From Membranipora membranacea (Eukaryota; Bryozoa; Gymnolaemata; Cheilostomatida; Membraniporidae): 64,000 nt of DNA. The stretch spans positions 27,714,001 through 27,778,000 of the forward strand of contig OU612068.1 of NCBI GenBank assembly GCA_914767715.1, written 5' to 3'. A program made the position numbers and the translations under genes. Of this stretch, positions 28,601 through 41,800 are shown piece by piece; positions within the stretch are counted from its first letter, which is position 1; the number at the start of each line of letters is the position of its first letter. The notes below the pieces were generated by a model. It was not told where the DNA came from. It saw only the letters and a list, made by a program, of their open reading frames with translations, and ran no database searches.

Positions 28601-31600
28601 ATTATCTCTATTCATAAGGACAAGTTGAGTGCAGTTTTTTCTCTCACTGTACACAGCGCTTTGAGAACGGCAGTCATATTAATATAAACCTACCACCTGC
28701 AGGGCTAGCTTTGTCACCACTTATACCCCCAGGCCTGGTGTGACATTCTCACACTGTGTGAATAACAGCTGTACCCCACAGAATCCTTATATAATAACTC
28801 ACAAACGATTTTGTGAGAAGACTTGTGTGGCCTGAGGTGCTTCGCCTCTATCACTATCAAGCCTTAGCTCTCTGCTTAGTAATTACAAACCATCTGAGAG
28901 GGTGCATTTCACTGCAAATGAGTAGACGGCTATATGAAAATGAATTGATGTGTATCGGAGATCGGATTAAGTTGGTACATGTAGAATGCCACTGAGATGA
29001 AACCGTAAGGCTGAGATATTATCAGCATGATACGATTTGTGAAAGCAAATTCTTTTTTACAGCATCCTATTAAGCTAATAATGGATGAGCGCAGGTTTTT
29101 TCAATGAGCTCTATGTTTGTGTAATTGATGTGCTTATTGGGTTTAATTCACAAAACAAGTCATCGCATTACTATGAAAGAAAGTGAAAGTCAATAAGACT
29201 GGATATGTATGTGTGAATGTCAGGAATTTGTGCTCACTTCCTCCAATTTCACCAACAAACTCGCTAATGTAGCGAATTGATTTTACTTTCCGTCATATGG
29301 CCGTGCTCCTGAACCACATAATTGGTGAAAACATACAGATATTAAAATTACAAGTTAAAGCAGTGGCTTGATGAATCCCCTAAAAGTCATTGCATTGGAT
29401 TTTTTTGTAATCATGACCATTGTGATCATACTGCCTTTACGGTTCAAAATCCATAGTAATGATAAGACCCCTGTATTTCAACTATCATTCTGCACCTAAA
29501 GCATCAGCCATTGAATCTGACATATAAGTCTATGATATCCTCTTCTACTCGCCTCAATAATACTAAACTCCATATTTTTCTGCAGCAGACTTTGGTACAA
29601 TGGGACCTCCACCACGACCTCAGAGAGTGAGCAGCTATGATGGTAGTACAGGTTCTGCCACCAACTCGCAGAATTTGAGACGAAGCAGTACCCTCTCTGG
29701 CAATAATAGAACATCGATGCCTCCTAGAACTCGGGCCAAGCCTAAACCAGTTGCTATGCCATCTGTACCATTCATGGAAAGTAAGTTTGATTCCTGATTA
29801 CTGATTTTTGTTTGAGATGTTAGTCTCAAGTTAATCGAGACGCCTGAAGCATGTCGTGTAATTTGAGTCATATGCAGACTATGGCTGTTGCACCATCCGT
29901 ACGCATGATTGCTAAAATGTCAAAAGCTCACTGATGCAAAAGCATAGCTAAGTTGATCTTTTCTTCCAAGTTCCTCATACCGATTCACCGCAGTCAAATA
30001 TCTTCAGATGTGTATTTTGAGCTGACAGTTGTCATAGCATTATGTCATAGTGATATGACTCTGTGTAATGTTTATATATTCATGACATGTGTACTAATTA
30101 CAGCCGAGCCTATATACATGAATACACAGGAACTAGCAGCTAAGATCGCAGCTAAACGTAAATCAGAACAGGATAATTCTGATACGAGCAGTACCGACAC
30201 AACACCTACTGGTATGACTAACAGCATAGCACCAGCACCAGTCACTAAAAAAGAAGAAATCAAGGTGAGATATGATGAGTTAAATGTGCTCGGTCTGTAT
30301 ATAACTAACTCATGGTGTCTGAATATGTGTGTATGTCATACATAGGAGTTGCCTGATCTTCTTGAATGCTACGCATCCTCTGAACGCATGCACACTGTGA
30401 AAGGCAGTCAGATGGTTCATGATGATAATTTGTAAAGTCACATGACAACTTTCAAGGTTATCAAACCAATACCAACACAGCCATATGGGTATGGAGAGTA
30501 TGCCTCTAAATATCAGTCATGAAGGGACTCCTAAAAAATTCACATGAATATTATGATCCGGACTTGATCAAGTTGTATCATGTCAGCGACCTCTTAATTA
30601 TTGTTTTTGAGACTGAGTGACTCAGCGCCTTATAAATGCAATATTGAATACACTTGACAACGCAATTCATTGGGTAGCTGAGAACATGTGAAAACTGCAC
30701 TATATTGGACAGAAAAGCAACGACCATATTCTAGAACTGGGACTTATCCCTTGTGCTTCTACTTATATCAGTATAAATTACTTTATTTGGACTGATAGAA
30801 ATTCAGCTAACTTGAGTGATGGGGTTGTAATGTTACAGTTACAGGGTCATCGTATAGATCGTCAGCGACGGCATACCGTCAGTGGTAATTTCGCAGCCGC
30901 TGTAGCAGGCTTAGACGCCTCTACAGCAGCATTAGAAAATCTCACTGATACTGATTTACTCAGAAAGGCAAGCAGCTGTAGATATTCAGTTCTGTTGTAC
31001 CATAAATATACCAGACGCTGCTGCACCCATCTTTTAGGTGGATGGTTTTAGTTTTCAGATTTTACGTTTCAGTTTCTAGTCAAAGAAATTCTATGATTAT
31101 CAAAATATAATTTCTGTGGTCCCAACAATTTCAAATATTGTAATCAGGTGAGTTGTGGCTCCCTGTAAAATCAGGGTAAAGGTCACTATGCTGTAGAAAG
31201 GAGTTATCTGTTCTTTTAATCTTATGAACTGGGGGGAGCTAACTCTCACTTTTTTAGTGTCACTTTAATAGCTGGTGGTGATTGATGCCAATTAGCTACA
31301 GCATTTAGGTGTAATTTAGCAGTTAAGATAGAGCTCACATATGTAGATATTGCTTCTGGTAGCCAGAAAGCTGCTTGATTTTGCTCAAAGACCACTTGCG
31401 ACTTTAATTTGCATGCTCCTCTTGTGCTCTCAAGCATTGGTTTCAATTCATTGATATAAGATTTATACCTATGACAGGATATTCTATGTCTGTACCGTTC
31501 TTATACTTCATCTAAGCATCTTCTCATAAGGAAAGGCTATAGCTTCATTCATTTGATAATATAAATATATATATTTGCGTGAGCTCAACCCATATTATAA

Positions 31601-34600
31601 ATATGTGCATATTGGAGTAAAGCTTACGGTCGCTTATTTTCCCTTCCCACCTCAGGCACAGAATGACGCACTCGCTGATGCTATAGCAGAGTTAGAGGCG
31701 AGCACAGCTGCCCTTAATGATTGCCTTGATGAGCCGAGTAATAGGCAGAGTATCGTCAGCTCCAGCGGCTACGGCACGACCACCAGTAACTCATCGGCCT
31801 CTGAGGAAGTGCAAGTAACCACTAATGGTAAGACTTATCATGCTGTGATATTTTGCATGTGAGCTTTCATAGCAGGTTGCCTGCTTGAGTATTTCACGCT
31901 ATAAGCCTACTTAGAATGAACACTAGACTCTAAACTTGCCAATATGATTTCTTTCAATGCATGTATGCAACGGCCCCCCTAAGGAAGTTTATTTAGCCTC
32001 GAGTTTTCAAAATCGTCAAGTGCGATTATCCATACTCAAATTATTAAAACTTAAAGAAGGACTGACTTTATTCCTTGTCTACATAAAAAGCGGCCTCTCT
32101 GCTTAAGTGTTAGCTGATAGACTAAGAGCCACTGCTTACTGCGTATCATTTCTAACTCCAGAGCTGTGCATTGCATGCTGCTTTATTTCTCCTAATACAC
32201 AAAACTAAAAAACTTGAGACCCTAGTCGTCGATTAATCTTGTTATTCACCCGCTCGCTATCTTGTGGTAACACCGATGTATTGTATTCATAGTGGTGAGA
32301 TTTAGGCCAGTTCCACGGCCTAGGCTCAGCTCATTCAAATCATAAACCAGATTATGATATATACCGTAGGTAAGGGAGCACAACGTGATCAGTCAATCAT
32401 TAGCTTGGCCTGCCGCCGCCGCTGCTCACACTATACATACATTATATTACAGTGCTTCCTGGCTGTGTTACTTACTATAATATTACCATTGTTGTCGTCT
32501 TTGTTTGTGTCCGCGATGGTCTTAGCTTCTCATTTTATGAAATCGGTGTTGTTCCCTGCGAAATATAAATGATATCATGAATAACAAGGATTTCGTTTCG
32601 ATCGTCGAGCTAAGTATTTCAAAAAAAGGGCATCCCATAAATTACATTAATACACATCGAGTACATTTGTACTAAAGATTGGTGAGTGAGAATAAAATAA
32701 AACTTTGGTAACTAACTATAGCATGGATTTTCTTCAACCTCTTCATTGGGCGGTGTTGTAATGTTGTTATTGTTGTCGTTCTGGTATTTGGTGCTTTTAA
32801 AACCTGACGGTATGTAATCAATACTTTGTTCGTTGGCACTTGCGCTTTTTTAAACTTGAGATGAAGAAACACACTGAATAAGCCTATTACCCTTTAGTTT
32901 AGAATGGACTTTCACCTTCTTTTGAAGAAATTCTGCATTTTTATTGTAAGGTTCTTTGAACACTCATTTATATCCAGAAATTGTCACTTTTTTTCCAGAT
33001 ACTGTAGACAATTATCACCAGTCATCTAAAACTATGCACAATGCCTCACTTACGAACCGCATCTCAGAAGAAAATAGTGATAGAACAGCTGCACCCATAT
33101 ATCCTCCTCAGCAGACCAATAATACCATATCTCAACAACCATCGGCAGCAGCCCAGCAGCAGCAGAGCACACAGCAGACACATAGACCACATGATAACGA
33201 GCTCAAACGCCAATCTGAAGGTAGTGGACTTCACTTGACTTTGTCCACAATTTTTCATTAGCTTATTTGTGATTGTCTAGTATTAGGTGAAGAGCCCCTT
33301 GTCATTTTAGAGTTTGGTTGTTAGTATTAATGTGACCATTTTTGAATTAAAATGTACCACTTGGTGATGATACACATTAGATATGCTACAAATTCAGCCG
33401 GCAGCTATGTTCATGTTGTCGTTTGATATAGCTTGTTAAGTGTGCGTGTGTCATGTCAATGCGCTGTCTTTAGAGGTGTATGTGTAACTGGTTTTTGTGT
33501 TGTGGCTTGCTAGGTGTGGAGGTGAATACTTGGGCAGGTAAAGCAGTACTTAGACGACCACCAGGATCAGCTAAACCCCCACCCCCTGTGCGTAGATCTT
33601 CTTCTGTCACTGCGAGCATGAACGGTGTAACGGATCGTCCTCAGAGTCAGAGAGTATCTAAACCTCCTGTACTCAGCCCTAAGCCTAAGATAATGTCTCC
33701 TGGTAGTGACAGTCGTAAATCAGCTCGTACCAGTACAACTAGTGTTAGCAGTGACAGCTTCCCTGCACCTCCCCCCTCCACACATCATGATGATGAAGGT
33801 AATGTATAATAATCACCAGCTTTCACAGCTGCTGGTAAACAGCACCGGCTAACCAAAGACCAGTTCGCCTTAATTATAATAAGAGCCTGATGCCATGTCG
33901 TAATAAATATTGAGAAGCCAACTCCTAAATAAGCACCAATGTAGAGAGCAATATAGGGCTGGCCTTGATTTGACCAGAACGAGATTTTCATCAGCTGCTT
34001 GTGTTTTGTTCAATCCGCTTTGCAGTGGCTAGTATACAAAAGGGTATAACATGTGTTGTACCTACTTGTGTTTAGGTGAAGTGTTAGGTATGTATCTGAT
34101 TTAGATGTATGATCAGCTAGCCTCTTTTTAGATCACATTACATGTTCTTAACCTTTGTCGGCGGGAGGGGGGCAAAGCTTGTTCCCTCTCCCGGCGACAA
34201 AGTTCGTCGGGACAGGCGAACACGTTCTGTGCATGGAATTACAAATCGACGTGTCTTGCATTACGCTCAGCTGTCTCAATCTGATTCTTACTCAGCTCCC
34301 TTGTTTGACCTAGCTGTATAAGTGTATTATAGGGGATAATACCACAGAGTAAGGATATAAGGATATATCCTTACTCTGCGATAATACTGAAAAATCAACC
34401 CAGATAAATTATGGATGATTGCCATCTAATTGAGTAATAGGGCAACTGGTAATTTCTCCCTCAATCATCCTTGTCACCTCAATCAAAGTGATGTAGATGA
34501 CTTATTGAGGTAATTTTAATGATTGATCCCCCTATCAGTCACCTTTGACACATAATTGGATTGAAAAAAAAACGCAAGTCAAGAAATTTAGTGCTGCAAT

Positions 34601-36251
34601 TATTAAGATATGTCAGGACTGTAGTCATCACTGTATTGACTAATGATCTCACTTCACGCATATTGTTACACTCTGTAACACAAACCACTTCATGCTCTGT
34701 CACTGAGTATATTGCTAATGATAAGGGCACCTTGCTAGGTCATAACTATGTACTATTTATGATGTATAAAGGGAAAATACATGTGTGGCAAAGTAACCTT
34801 GTCACGGGCAAAAACAAAAACCTGTGGCCGCGTGACAAGGCTAGTGGCAAAGTGGTTGAGATCATTTTCCATACGATGCAGCATTACAGCAACGGCATTG
34901 GTACACAATGATTTTTAATATTAATCTGGGTTGATTGGTTGGCTGGCAGGTCATCCCTACTATGTAATTAATGATCTCATCTGAATGATTGTCACAACCA
35001 AGAAGCTAGACTAATCACTCAGAATCAAAAATGCTGGGTTATGGCTCAGACGTCATCATCTCACTCATATGCAGACTAAGATTGCTATGTTTCATGTAAT
35101 AAGCACCTGATGCTGTAATTTCTAGCTTTAACCTGTAACTTAAAAAAAGTGACATCATAATGAAAAATTAGTCAGTGATTAGTGAAAATGCATATATATA
35201 CGTTGAAATTCAGAAACCAAAATAATCAGTATTTGTTTGCTACAACAGAGAGCAAGCACACACATTGAAGGTAAAACAGAATTATCGCTGTGTTAGTTGA
35301 TACTTGGTTATTTTTAACAATATCACGTGTAGATTGACTTTAGCAGGGTGGACAAGCTAATGGAAGTCATACATTGAGACAGTCTGGGTCACTGGTAGTA
35401 GCATTCCATTCTAAATCAATGATCATTGAATTCCACTACCAGAAACCCGGTCAAGTTTAAGCCCTAAAACCAGCATTTAGTTTACGGAGCAAAGTTTCCA
35501 GATCATTGCTATCAAACATTCCAAGTATCATTGATACATACTCAATTTTCTATAGAACCATCTGACCTAGGTCGTGATATACTGTCTTTGTATGAAGGTA
35601 GTAGTTGTGTTCTCATGTCAACTTGTATCTATTGTAGATCCATACGCTGTACCTATTCCTGTAACACCTAGTGCTATAGACAGTGCAGCTCTTCCTCCAC
35701 CACCTCCCGAGTTTGGACTGGACTTCCCAGCAGGCGCTGATACTGAAACAAACATTAGTTTTAACATCACCGATCTGCCACCACCTATTCCAGATTCTCC
35801 AGCACCGAACTACCTAACAAGTCAGCCTTCTCCAAACCAGCAGCAGCAGAGAACCAGCCAGCCTATCCAGCAGCAGACCTCGTTATCCCCTCCACATCCG
35901 AGTATACCACCTCCTGCTACTGCGTCAGCAGCGCCCTGGGACCAAGGCTCCCGCTCTCCTAGATCTAACTCCCGCGGCGAGATGCCTCCTCCAACTCTCG
36001 CTAAGAAAGGCAAAAAACTAGACACTAATTTTTTAGCTCAGTTGAACTCCTCACTAGGAGGAGGTCAGACTCAAGCCGCTCCTGAGATCAGACAATCTGC
36101 TACTCCTAGTGCTGCTGTGCAGAATCTAAAGTCGAGTAGGAATACAGATTCTCCTCCTAGAGACCATCTGCTGTCTCAAATACACGGCGGCATCAAACTG
36201 AAGAAAGCGGCGAATGTCAGCGATAGATCAGCTCCATCAGTAGTCAAATGA
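13659..36251 (+). CDS. MTSS1: MTSS1 / missing-in-metastasis homologue (I-BAR and WH2 protein)
   Basis: Membrane-curving, actin-binding scaffold. Exons: 13659-13733, 14222-14283, 14435-14508, 16893-16977, 20319-20410, 21378-21452, 23557-23714, 25687-25845, 26314-26445, 27002-27115, 28152-28419, 29586-29780, 30104-30264, 30839-30967, 31656-31827, 32999-33220, 33514-33798, 35638-36251. Phases join to 1023 codons plus TGA. Residues 1-260 (exons 1-8) form the I-BAR domain: CNALGGLFQGLINDM, LCLRHRSIESKL, VRKALIEERRHYCDFI and LPESSEQVITDIKG all match the family. Exon 10 carries SVASQDSGFTSQDA, the conserved Ser-rich DSGF motif. The middle is Ser/Pro/Gln-rich; exon 17 has RRPPGSAKPPPPVRRSSSV and exon 18 starts with a poly-proline stretch. 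The C-terminal WH2 (about 995-1010, HLLSQIHGGIKLKKA) is followed by SDRSAP, as in vertebrate MTSS1. Intron 14 uses a GC donor. Vertebrates have MTSS1 and MTSS2; I call the gene MTSS1-type without deciding orthology. Confidence 0.93.
14509..16892 (+). other. Large intron 3 of MTSS1-like gene
   Basis: A 2.4-kb intron between I-BAR exons 3 and 4. It contains a poly-C run of 12 at 15052-15063. I see no exon, RNA gene or recognisable transposon in it. Confidence 0.6.
16978..20318 (+). other. Large intron 4 of MTSS1-like gene
   Basis: A 3.3-kb intron within the I-BAR coding region. It holds short tandem copies of a TTTCTATGATGGTT motif near 18436-18522 and a perfect hairpin at 19749-19776. Several open frames of 60-135 codons occur but lack splice signals or recognisable protein content. 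Confidence 0.6.
19749..19776. repeat. Perfect short palindrome (13-bp arms)
   Basis: ACTGGTGCAAAAC, two bases, then its exact reverse complement, inside MTSS1 intron 4. Short stem-loop with no known role. Confidence 0.85.
21453..23556 (+). other. Large intron 6 of MTSS1-like gene
   Basis: A 2.1-kb intron between two I-BAR exons. I see no gene or transposon signature. A stretch near 21780-21815 is a degenerate CTG/CCG-like tract (GTCGCTGTCGCTGCCGCTAC). Confidence 0.55.
23715..25686 (+). other. Large intron 7 of MTSS1-like gene with 22-bp tandem duplication
   Basis: A 2.0-kb intron. It contains two adjacent 22-bp copies of the unit starting GGTACTCTACCATCAAG at 25329-25372. Nothing else recognisable. 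Confidence 0.6.
34344..34378. repeat. Short inverted repeat in MTSS1 intron 17
   Basis: CAGAGTAAGGATATA and its reverse complement TATATCCTTACTCTG are separated by about four bases. Likely stem-loop, function unknown. Confidence 0.75.
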
Positions 36252-37219
36252 TCACGTGTATGACTAAATGTATTATATATAAATGTGGTCTCAGTGCTCT
36301 GTGACTATGATTGACTGTGGCTCTACACCTAGATGCAGAACCTTTACTCGGGTAACGGTTACTGTGCATTAGGTGCCATATGATTATGAGATTAATGGTA
36401 TATTGGAACAATATGTATATTTTTACCCAGCTGACTTATCAATGCAACATTTAACAGCAGACACAATATTATGCTTTATTCACCATTGCTATGACCAGTC
36501 CAATGGGTCACAGTAAACATTTATGCGGTACACGAAAAAATAAGGCGATTTCACATTTTCTCTGTGATGCTGTACGGTTCAATTAGTGTATTATAGGAGT
36601 TATAGCCCTCATTTTGTGTTGATCTTTTACCATTTCAATTTTATACATTTGCATTATTTGTTGTCCCGAATGCCACTCATTTTATCTGCATCTGGTTTTC
36701 ACACAGACAACAGCACAACGGATAGATATTATAAGTTGTCATCTCTTTTTCTTTCTGCTGAAAAGCCACTCAGCTTCCCAACTTCTGTCACTTTTGATAT
36801 GTATGCCCTTTATTATTTCAATTTTATCAAAAGTATTTATTACATCGCTTAGTATGGGTACACATAGATTACCAAATATTTTTAGGTAGATAAAAGAATA
36901 TTGTCTATTGAAAGTTTTGTCCTTCTTACAGTGGTTTAGTGATATTACACTTATGTGTGTTTTATAGACAATAGTTTTATGTCTTATTTCATATTTTACG
37001 TGGGGGTTACCACTGAGCTGTGCATATTTGTGTTTTTTAAGTTTTCTGCCGTGCTATATGAGAGGTAAGATGGCATTTATTGCCTAAGAGCAAAACAGCT
37101 TAGTATGGCATTTAATGTGGGTTCCTCTCAGATATACTCTGTTATATATTACTCGTATTTCTTGTATATTGATATCATCTGGTAACAGTTTCATGCTTTC
37201 ATTTCAGACAAAGAAAGCT

Positions 37220-37225
37220 AATAAA
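37220..37225 (+). promoter_or_regulatory. Candidate polyadenylation signal of MTSS1-like gene
   Basis: Canonical AATAAA about 970 bp after the MTSS1-like stop codon and before the next gene, giving a plausible long 3' untranslated region. Alternative signals cannot be excluded without transcript data. Confidence 0.45.
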
Positions 37226-38566
37226 TTTTGAATCTTGAGTTATCCTTGTCCATCATATCCATTATCCACATGTAGTGGTAAGTCTAACTCATGGTAAATG
37301 TCTGCCTCTGGTGTATAATCCATTTGACAGATCATAATTTAAATTATGCAAATGCAGGCCGAGGAAGTAATGGCCAACTCCGAAGACAAACATTCTATTG
37401 TTGAGTTTATTTCTGTCTGGTTTAATCTAGATAGTGCTCAATTTTTTTTTGGTCATCACATAATAGTAATAAGTATAAGCATAAGCACTAAACACTGTTT
37501 ACCTTGTAAATCACACTAAAAATCAATTGTCAATCCATTCAAGCCTCTAATAGCCAAAAAACATTAATACTCGATACCCCTTTAGTTATAATTCGTTCAA
37601 CTGTCTCAATAAGCAGTCACTGGATATCAGCGTGTACAATGTTTTAACTTGTAGCTTTGGCACCATTTAGTTGAAAAGAACTTTTTATGAGGAAGTACGC
37701 AACTTGTGTCAACAGTGCATACCCAGTGTATAATAAATGATAAGCATGTAGCTCTCAGTAAGTGATAAGAGTTAGTGTAAGCAAGGAGGTACTCCTTGGT
37801 GTGAGCAAGAGGTATTTTAGGCTGCCAACTTGGATTATTGTTACACTAAAGAGAGTGAGGAACTTTTCACATAATCGAATCCTCATAACAGATTGGTAAG
37901 TGTTTTACACCTTCACTATGTAAACTCATTAAATATTCTAAGCATGTAGCCGAGGACACTGCAACTTGCAAGTGATGTCAGTGTCACAATGTATGCCTGT
38001 CAGTCGTCCAGGGAAGTAAGAGTGTTCAGTGATGTGCTTCCCTTCCCCTGACACAAAGGTCCTTCGCATGTCCAGGGAAATACATTGTGGTTGTCCTGCA
38101 GAGATATGTTTCATTCGCTTTAGAACTTATATATTCACCTATTGATGGTTGGCCATCTCATCATATGGGCTAGAACCTGTAATGCAGTAGAGTTCTGCGT
38201 CTTGAATGCGCCTGTGTGACACTGTTTGCTCTGTAAGGCGCCAGAAGCTGAAACAAAGTCAACTCAGGCATCATTGTCAAAAAAGAATGGTGGTTATATT
38301 TGGATAGCTCGTACATAATCGGGTTTGATAATCAATAAGTCCCAATAATTCTACTTTGATATCATTGTTATTTAGCCAAATTTAAATTATGTATACAGAA
38401 TTACATTTAAAACTCCCAAAGTATACCCCGTTAAGTCGAGATCAGCTAAGAATAAAATATGTGAATCTGGCTTTTTTGACCCAATCGGTGAGTACATTCA
38501 CCTTCGCATGTGGAGTGGAGATGTTGAAGAGTTGTCAGATACACCTACATAGTCCAATAGACCAAT

Positions 38567-38830
38567 GTAGGAGGTGGAGGAGGATGTGGTGCAGTTAGTT
38601 CCTTTTACATACAAATGTTGAGGTTGTGGGTTCGAATCCCACTGCAGTCCAACGACTACTGGGGTTTGGTTGGCCCCCAGGTGTGCTCTGACCTGCCTGC
38701 AAACAGAGAGCAACCTGGTGCAGATATAACGGCTTCGCCACTAAGGCAACTAATACTCCGCTGCCCATGCTTCGGGATGAGGTGTGTGATAAGACACCTG
38801 ATTTATAATCAACCTTTTTAATCAACCTTT
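38567..38830 (+). mobile_element. tRNA-derived SINE, copy 1
   Basis: Degenerate tRNA-like head with a recognisable B box (GTGGGTTCGAATCC), then a body starting GACTACTGGGGTTTGGTTGG that is shared with the copies at 41775-42038 and 55905-56080. The A-box region is mutated (GTGCAGTTAGTTCC). The 3' end is a short tandem of ATCAACCTTT. It ends about 22 bp before the acceptor of the exon containing the BIR gene start codon, so it sits in the upstream intron or promoter. Confidence 0.85.
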
Positions 38831-38860
38831 AATGTTCTGTTTGTATTATTCCAGACAGAC

Positions 38861-41800
38861 ATGGCGGAAGGTGGAGAGCCACTGAAACAAAATCTACCTA
38901 GTAATGGGTTTGATAGCGCGCTCGGTGTCTCCATGTCCTCATCTGATCAGAGGTATGACACCAACAACTCAGCTCTAGTTTTTGTTACTTGCCGTAGTTT
39001 GGCATTCTTCACATAGGAGTATCATCACCGATTGTATAAAGGATAACACCATGTAGTATGCAGATGAAGGCACTGCATTATCACAACTACCATTTTAGAG
39101 CTCTTAGCTCAAGTATGTATTGACTGTCAAGTGGGGAGTCAGCACATAGGATGCAGCCCTTAAAGATTGCGGACTTATTTGAGCACAAAAAATGTTCTGT
39201 GGTACAAGGTTTAACCAGTCGATCAATTGTTTTTCGCCTCGAGTCTTTGCAGGCTTTTCATCTTGGATGGAGGCTGAAAGTTGCTTAGCTTTAGATTATT
39301 AAATTAAGCAGTTAAAGGTGGTTATTGGCATTCAGATCCATGGCTTTCAAAAGATTCTGTGTATAATTTATGAAATATTTTAAATACAAATAGACAATTC
39401 TGAAAAACTGTACCACCTAAGATCACACTAAAATCGCTTAATTTGTATATCTGTTTCAGAGAAGAGCACGATGCAGAGCTGAGCTTAGAAAATGATTTGG
39501 AGTTGATGTCGCAAGGCGGTCATGGATCATCAAGTGCTTCATCATCAACCTCTATAAGAACTTCCACTCCAGCTACAGCCAGACCCAAACCTGCTGGTGA
39601 GTTATAACCTAAAGTTAATATATGAAATGCAACAGCCCGGAAAAGTTGAAAAGCTTGCTAATGATACTTTTTTGAAGTGACTGGTTTGAGTTGCGGCTTT
39701 ATTGTATCAATTATATCGATGGAAAACATAAGCCTGTAGTTGGCAGAGTCAAGAAGCTGCATGAATCATGAGTAATACTCCCTGTTAATACTATAGCGAT
39801 ACTTTTAGTACTGTTATCTGCCAACTCAGTATTTTATCTACTGACATATTTAGGGAGAAGTAAATATTATGCTACATTTCAATTTGTTGAGTCAACTATC
39901 CAGTTAACATTAGCGACCAGAATGTTTTTTCCTGGTCAAGCTCATCACATCCTTCCTCATAGCGCTATTAGTCAGGTGTGGATTATGAGTCAACGCAAAC
40001 CTGTACGATAAGAGAAAGATCTAATTTGTGAAATCACCATGATAACAGAAGTCATAACCCAATTGTTTGTTTTGAGAAGTTCTGACAATGATACAATACC
40101 ATACTCTTGGTTTGCTGCAGGGTGTAATATCAGGGGTTGATTTCACCCATTTTATGCAATTGACTCTTGAGAATCTGCCCAGATTGCTGAATGCATGTTG
40201 AGCCTGTTCCGAGTTCATCATCTGTCTGAAACAATCATATCTCAGTTCATGCTGTCTCTATTGATTAGGGACATTTTAGGGTCCATGCTACGGTCTACAG
40301 ACTACGGTTTGCCAAACTTAAACCAAATCAACCAGAATATGAGAAAAAGAAGCGTAGCGAAGTCCTCAAACTTCCCTATCTCACAAACCACAAAACTGAG
40401 CGTATGAATTTATTCCAATTTGATGAATTTTACGAAAAATTTTCTTTTTTGTTTTTAGCCCGCAGGAGGAATCAGCTGAGTCTAAGCAAAGTCCAATCTG
40501 AGCAAGACAGCGTCCAGGCTGGTAAGGATTGAACTAACCAAGTCATTACTGGTGCTTGTTAAAGCTGCCCTTGTTACATCGAAAGAATATATTAATATAC
40601 AAAAATATAATCCACGTGTTATGAAGAAGCAAGTAAGCATGAAGGCAGCATTATTTTCATCATCATTTGTAAGTAACGTAAAACTGTTGAGTTGAATGAA
40701 ACGACTGTATCCCCTGTCTGTTTATAGTTGTTTTTTTTATTCTAAGTAATTTTCTATTCCTGATACTCAATTTCCTTATATTTCTACGTCTACCTGTAGT
40801 ATTTTCAGAATATTATTGGTATACTCTTGTTTTAATATTTGTAGCTGCAGCCACTCTTAGTTTGAGAACACCCAGAGTAGGTGAGTCAAACACACCCAGT
40901 TAAAGTCATAACATGATTATTATATCCTCCCTCACTGGCTTCAGCTGTAAATAGCAGTAGTCCCTGTAAGGCCCAACATTACCCAGATGTTTCATTTTAT
41001 TGATACCAAGATCATAGTCATTTTAGTGTACTATTTCTATGAAGAGTGTAATTCCATTCTGTTAGAATTTACTGAAAATTAGTGAGAAATGTTTGACCTC
41101 AGGTCGCTCCCCCCTAGTCTAAGTGCTCAGACTCCAGGGAGTTACTTGCGCAAGTAACTCCCTGCGCCTTGGAGTCTGAGCACTTAGACTACTCCCCCCC
41201 CCCCCCCCTTTAGTTCACTTACATGAGTGGATCGGGTAGGATTACCATCCTGCATGGGGGCGGGATATAATACTTAATGCTTGTGAGTTACATTTTCGCC
41301 TGTTGTGGGAGGACAATTCCAATAGGTATTTATCTGATTGGCTAGCTATCCTTTATGAGGTAATGCTTGTTTGTCATTGTAGGTAGAAGACTGTATTCTA
41401 CATATGACAGCAGGTTGGCTACATACAGTGTAGTTGACTCTAGAGCGCAACGGCTATGTAGAGCAGGATTCTATCAAACCACTGAAGGTTTTGTCAGATG
41501 CTGCCGTTGCAATGCTTGCTTTCCTATTGACACGCCTCAGCTGAATGGGGACTTGGCATCCATTGAGATATTTCACGCCAGGTAAAGTTTGATCGGGTAA
41601 AGACTAAAGTGGAATGTCCAAACATGCTAAACTTTGTGCTTAGCATAACCTTTAATTATTTGTTAGATTTTTATTAAATCTTACTATAAACACCGATAAT
41701 AAGCTCTAGGGGTTGTGCTTTCTATTTTCCATTTGATTTCCCTGGTACTGTGAGATTTATTATTAAATTTTGTGGGAGTAGGAGGTGGCGCAGTTGGTTA

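Larger units (their letters stand above)
36252..38860. other. Intergenic region, MTSS1-like gene to first BIR gene
   Basis: 2.6 kb containing the presumed MTSS1-like 3' untranslated region and polyA signal, then AT-rich spacer and, at its right end, a SINE copy (38567-38830) lying just upstream of the first coding exon of the next gene. No ORF here has coding character. Confidence 0.6.

Noticed and set aside
34561-34911. 116-codon ORF in MTSS1 intron 17
   Set aside because: No conserved content; exon 17 and exon 18 join in phase without it.
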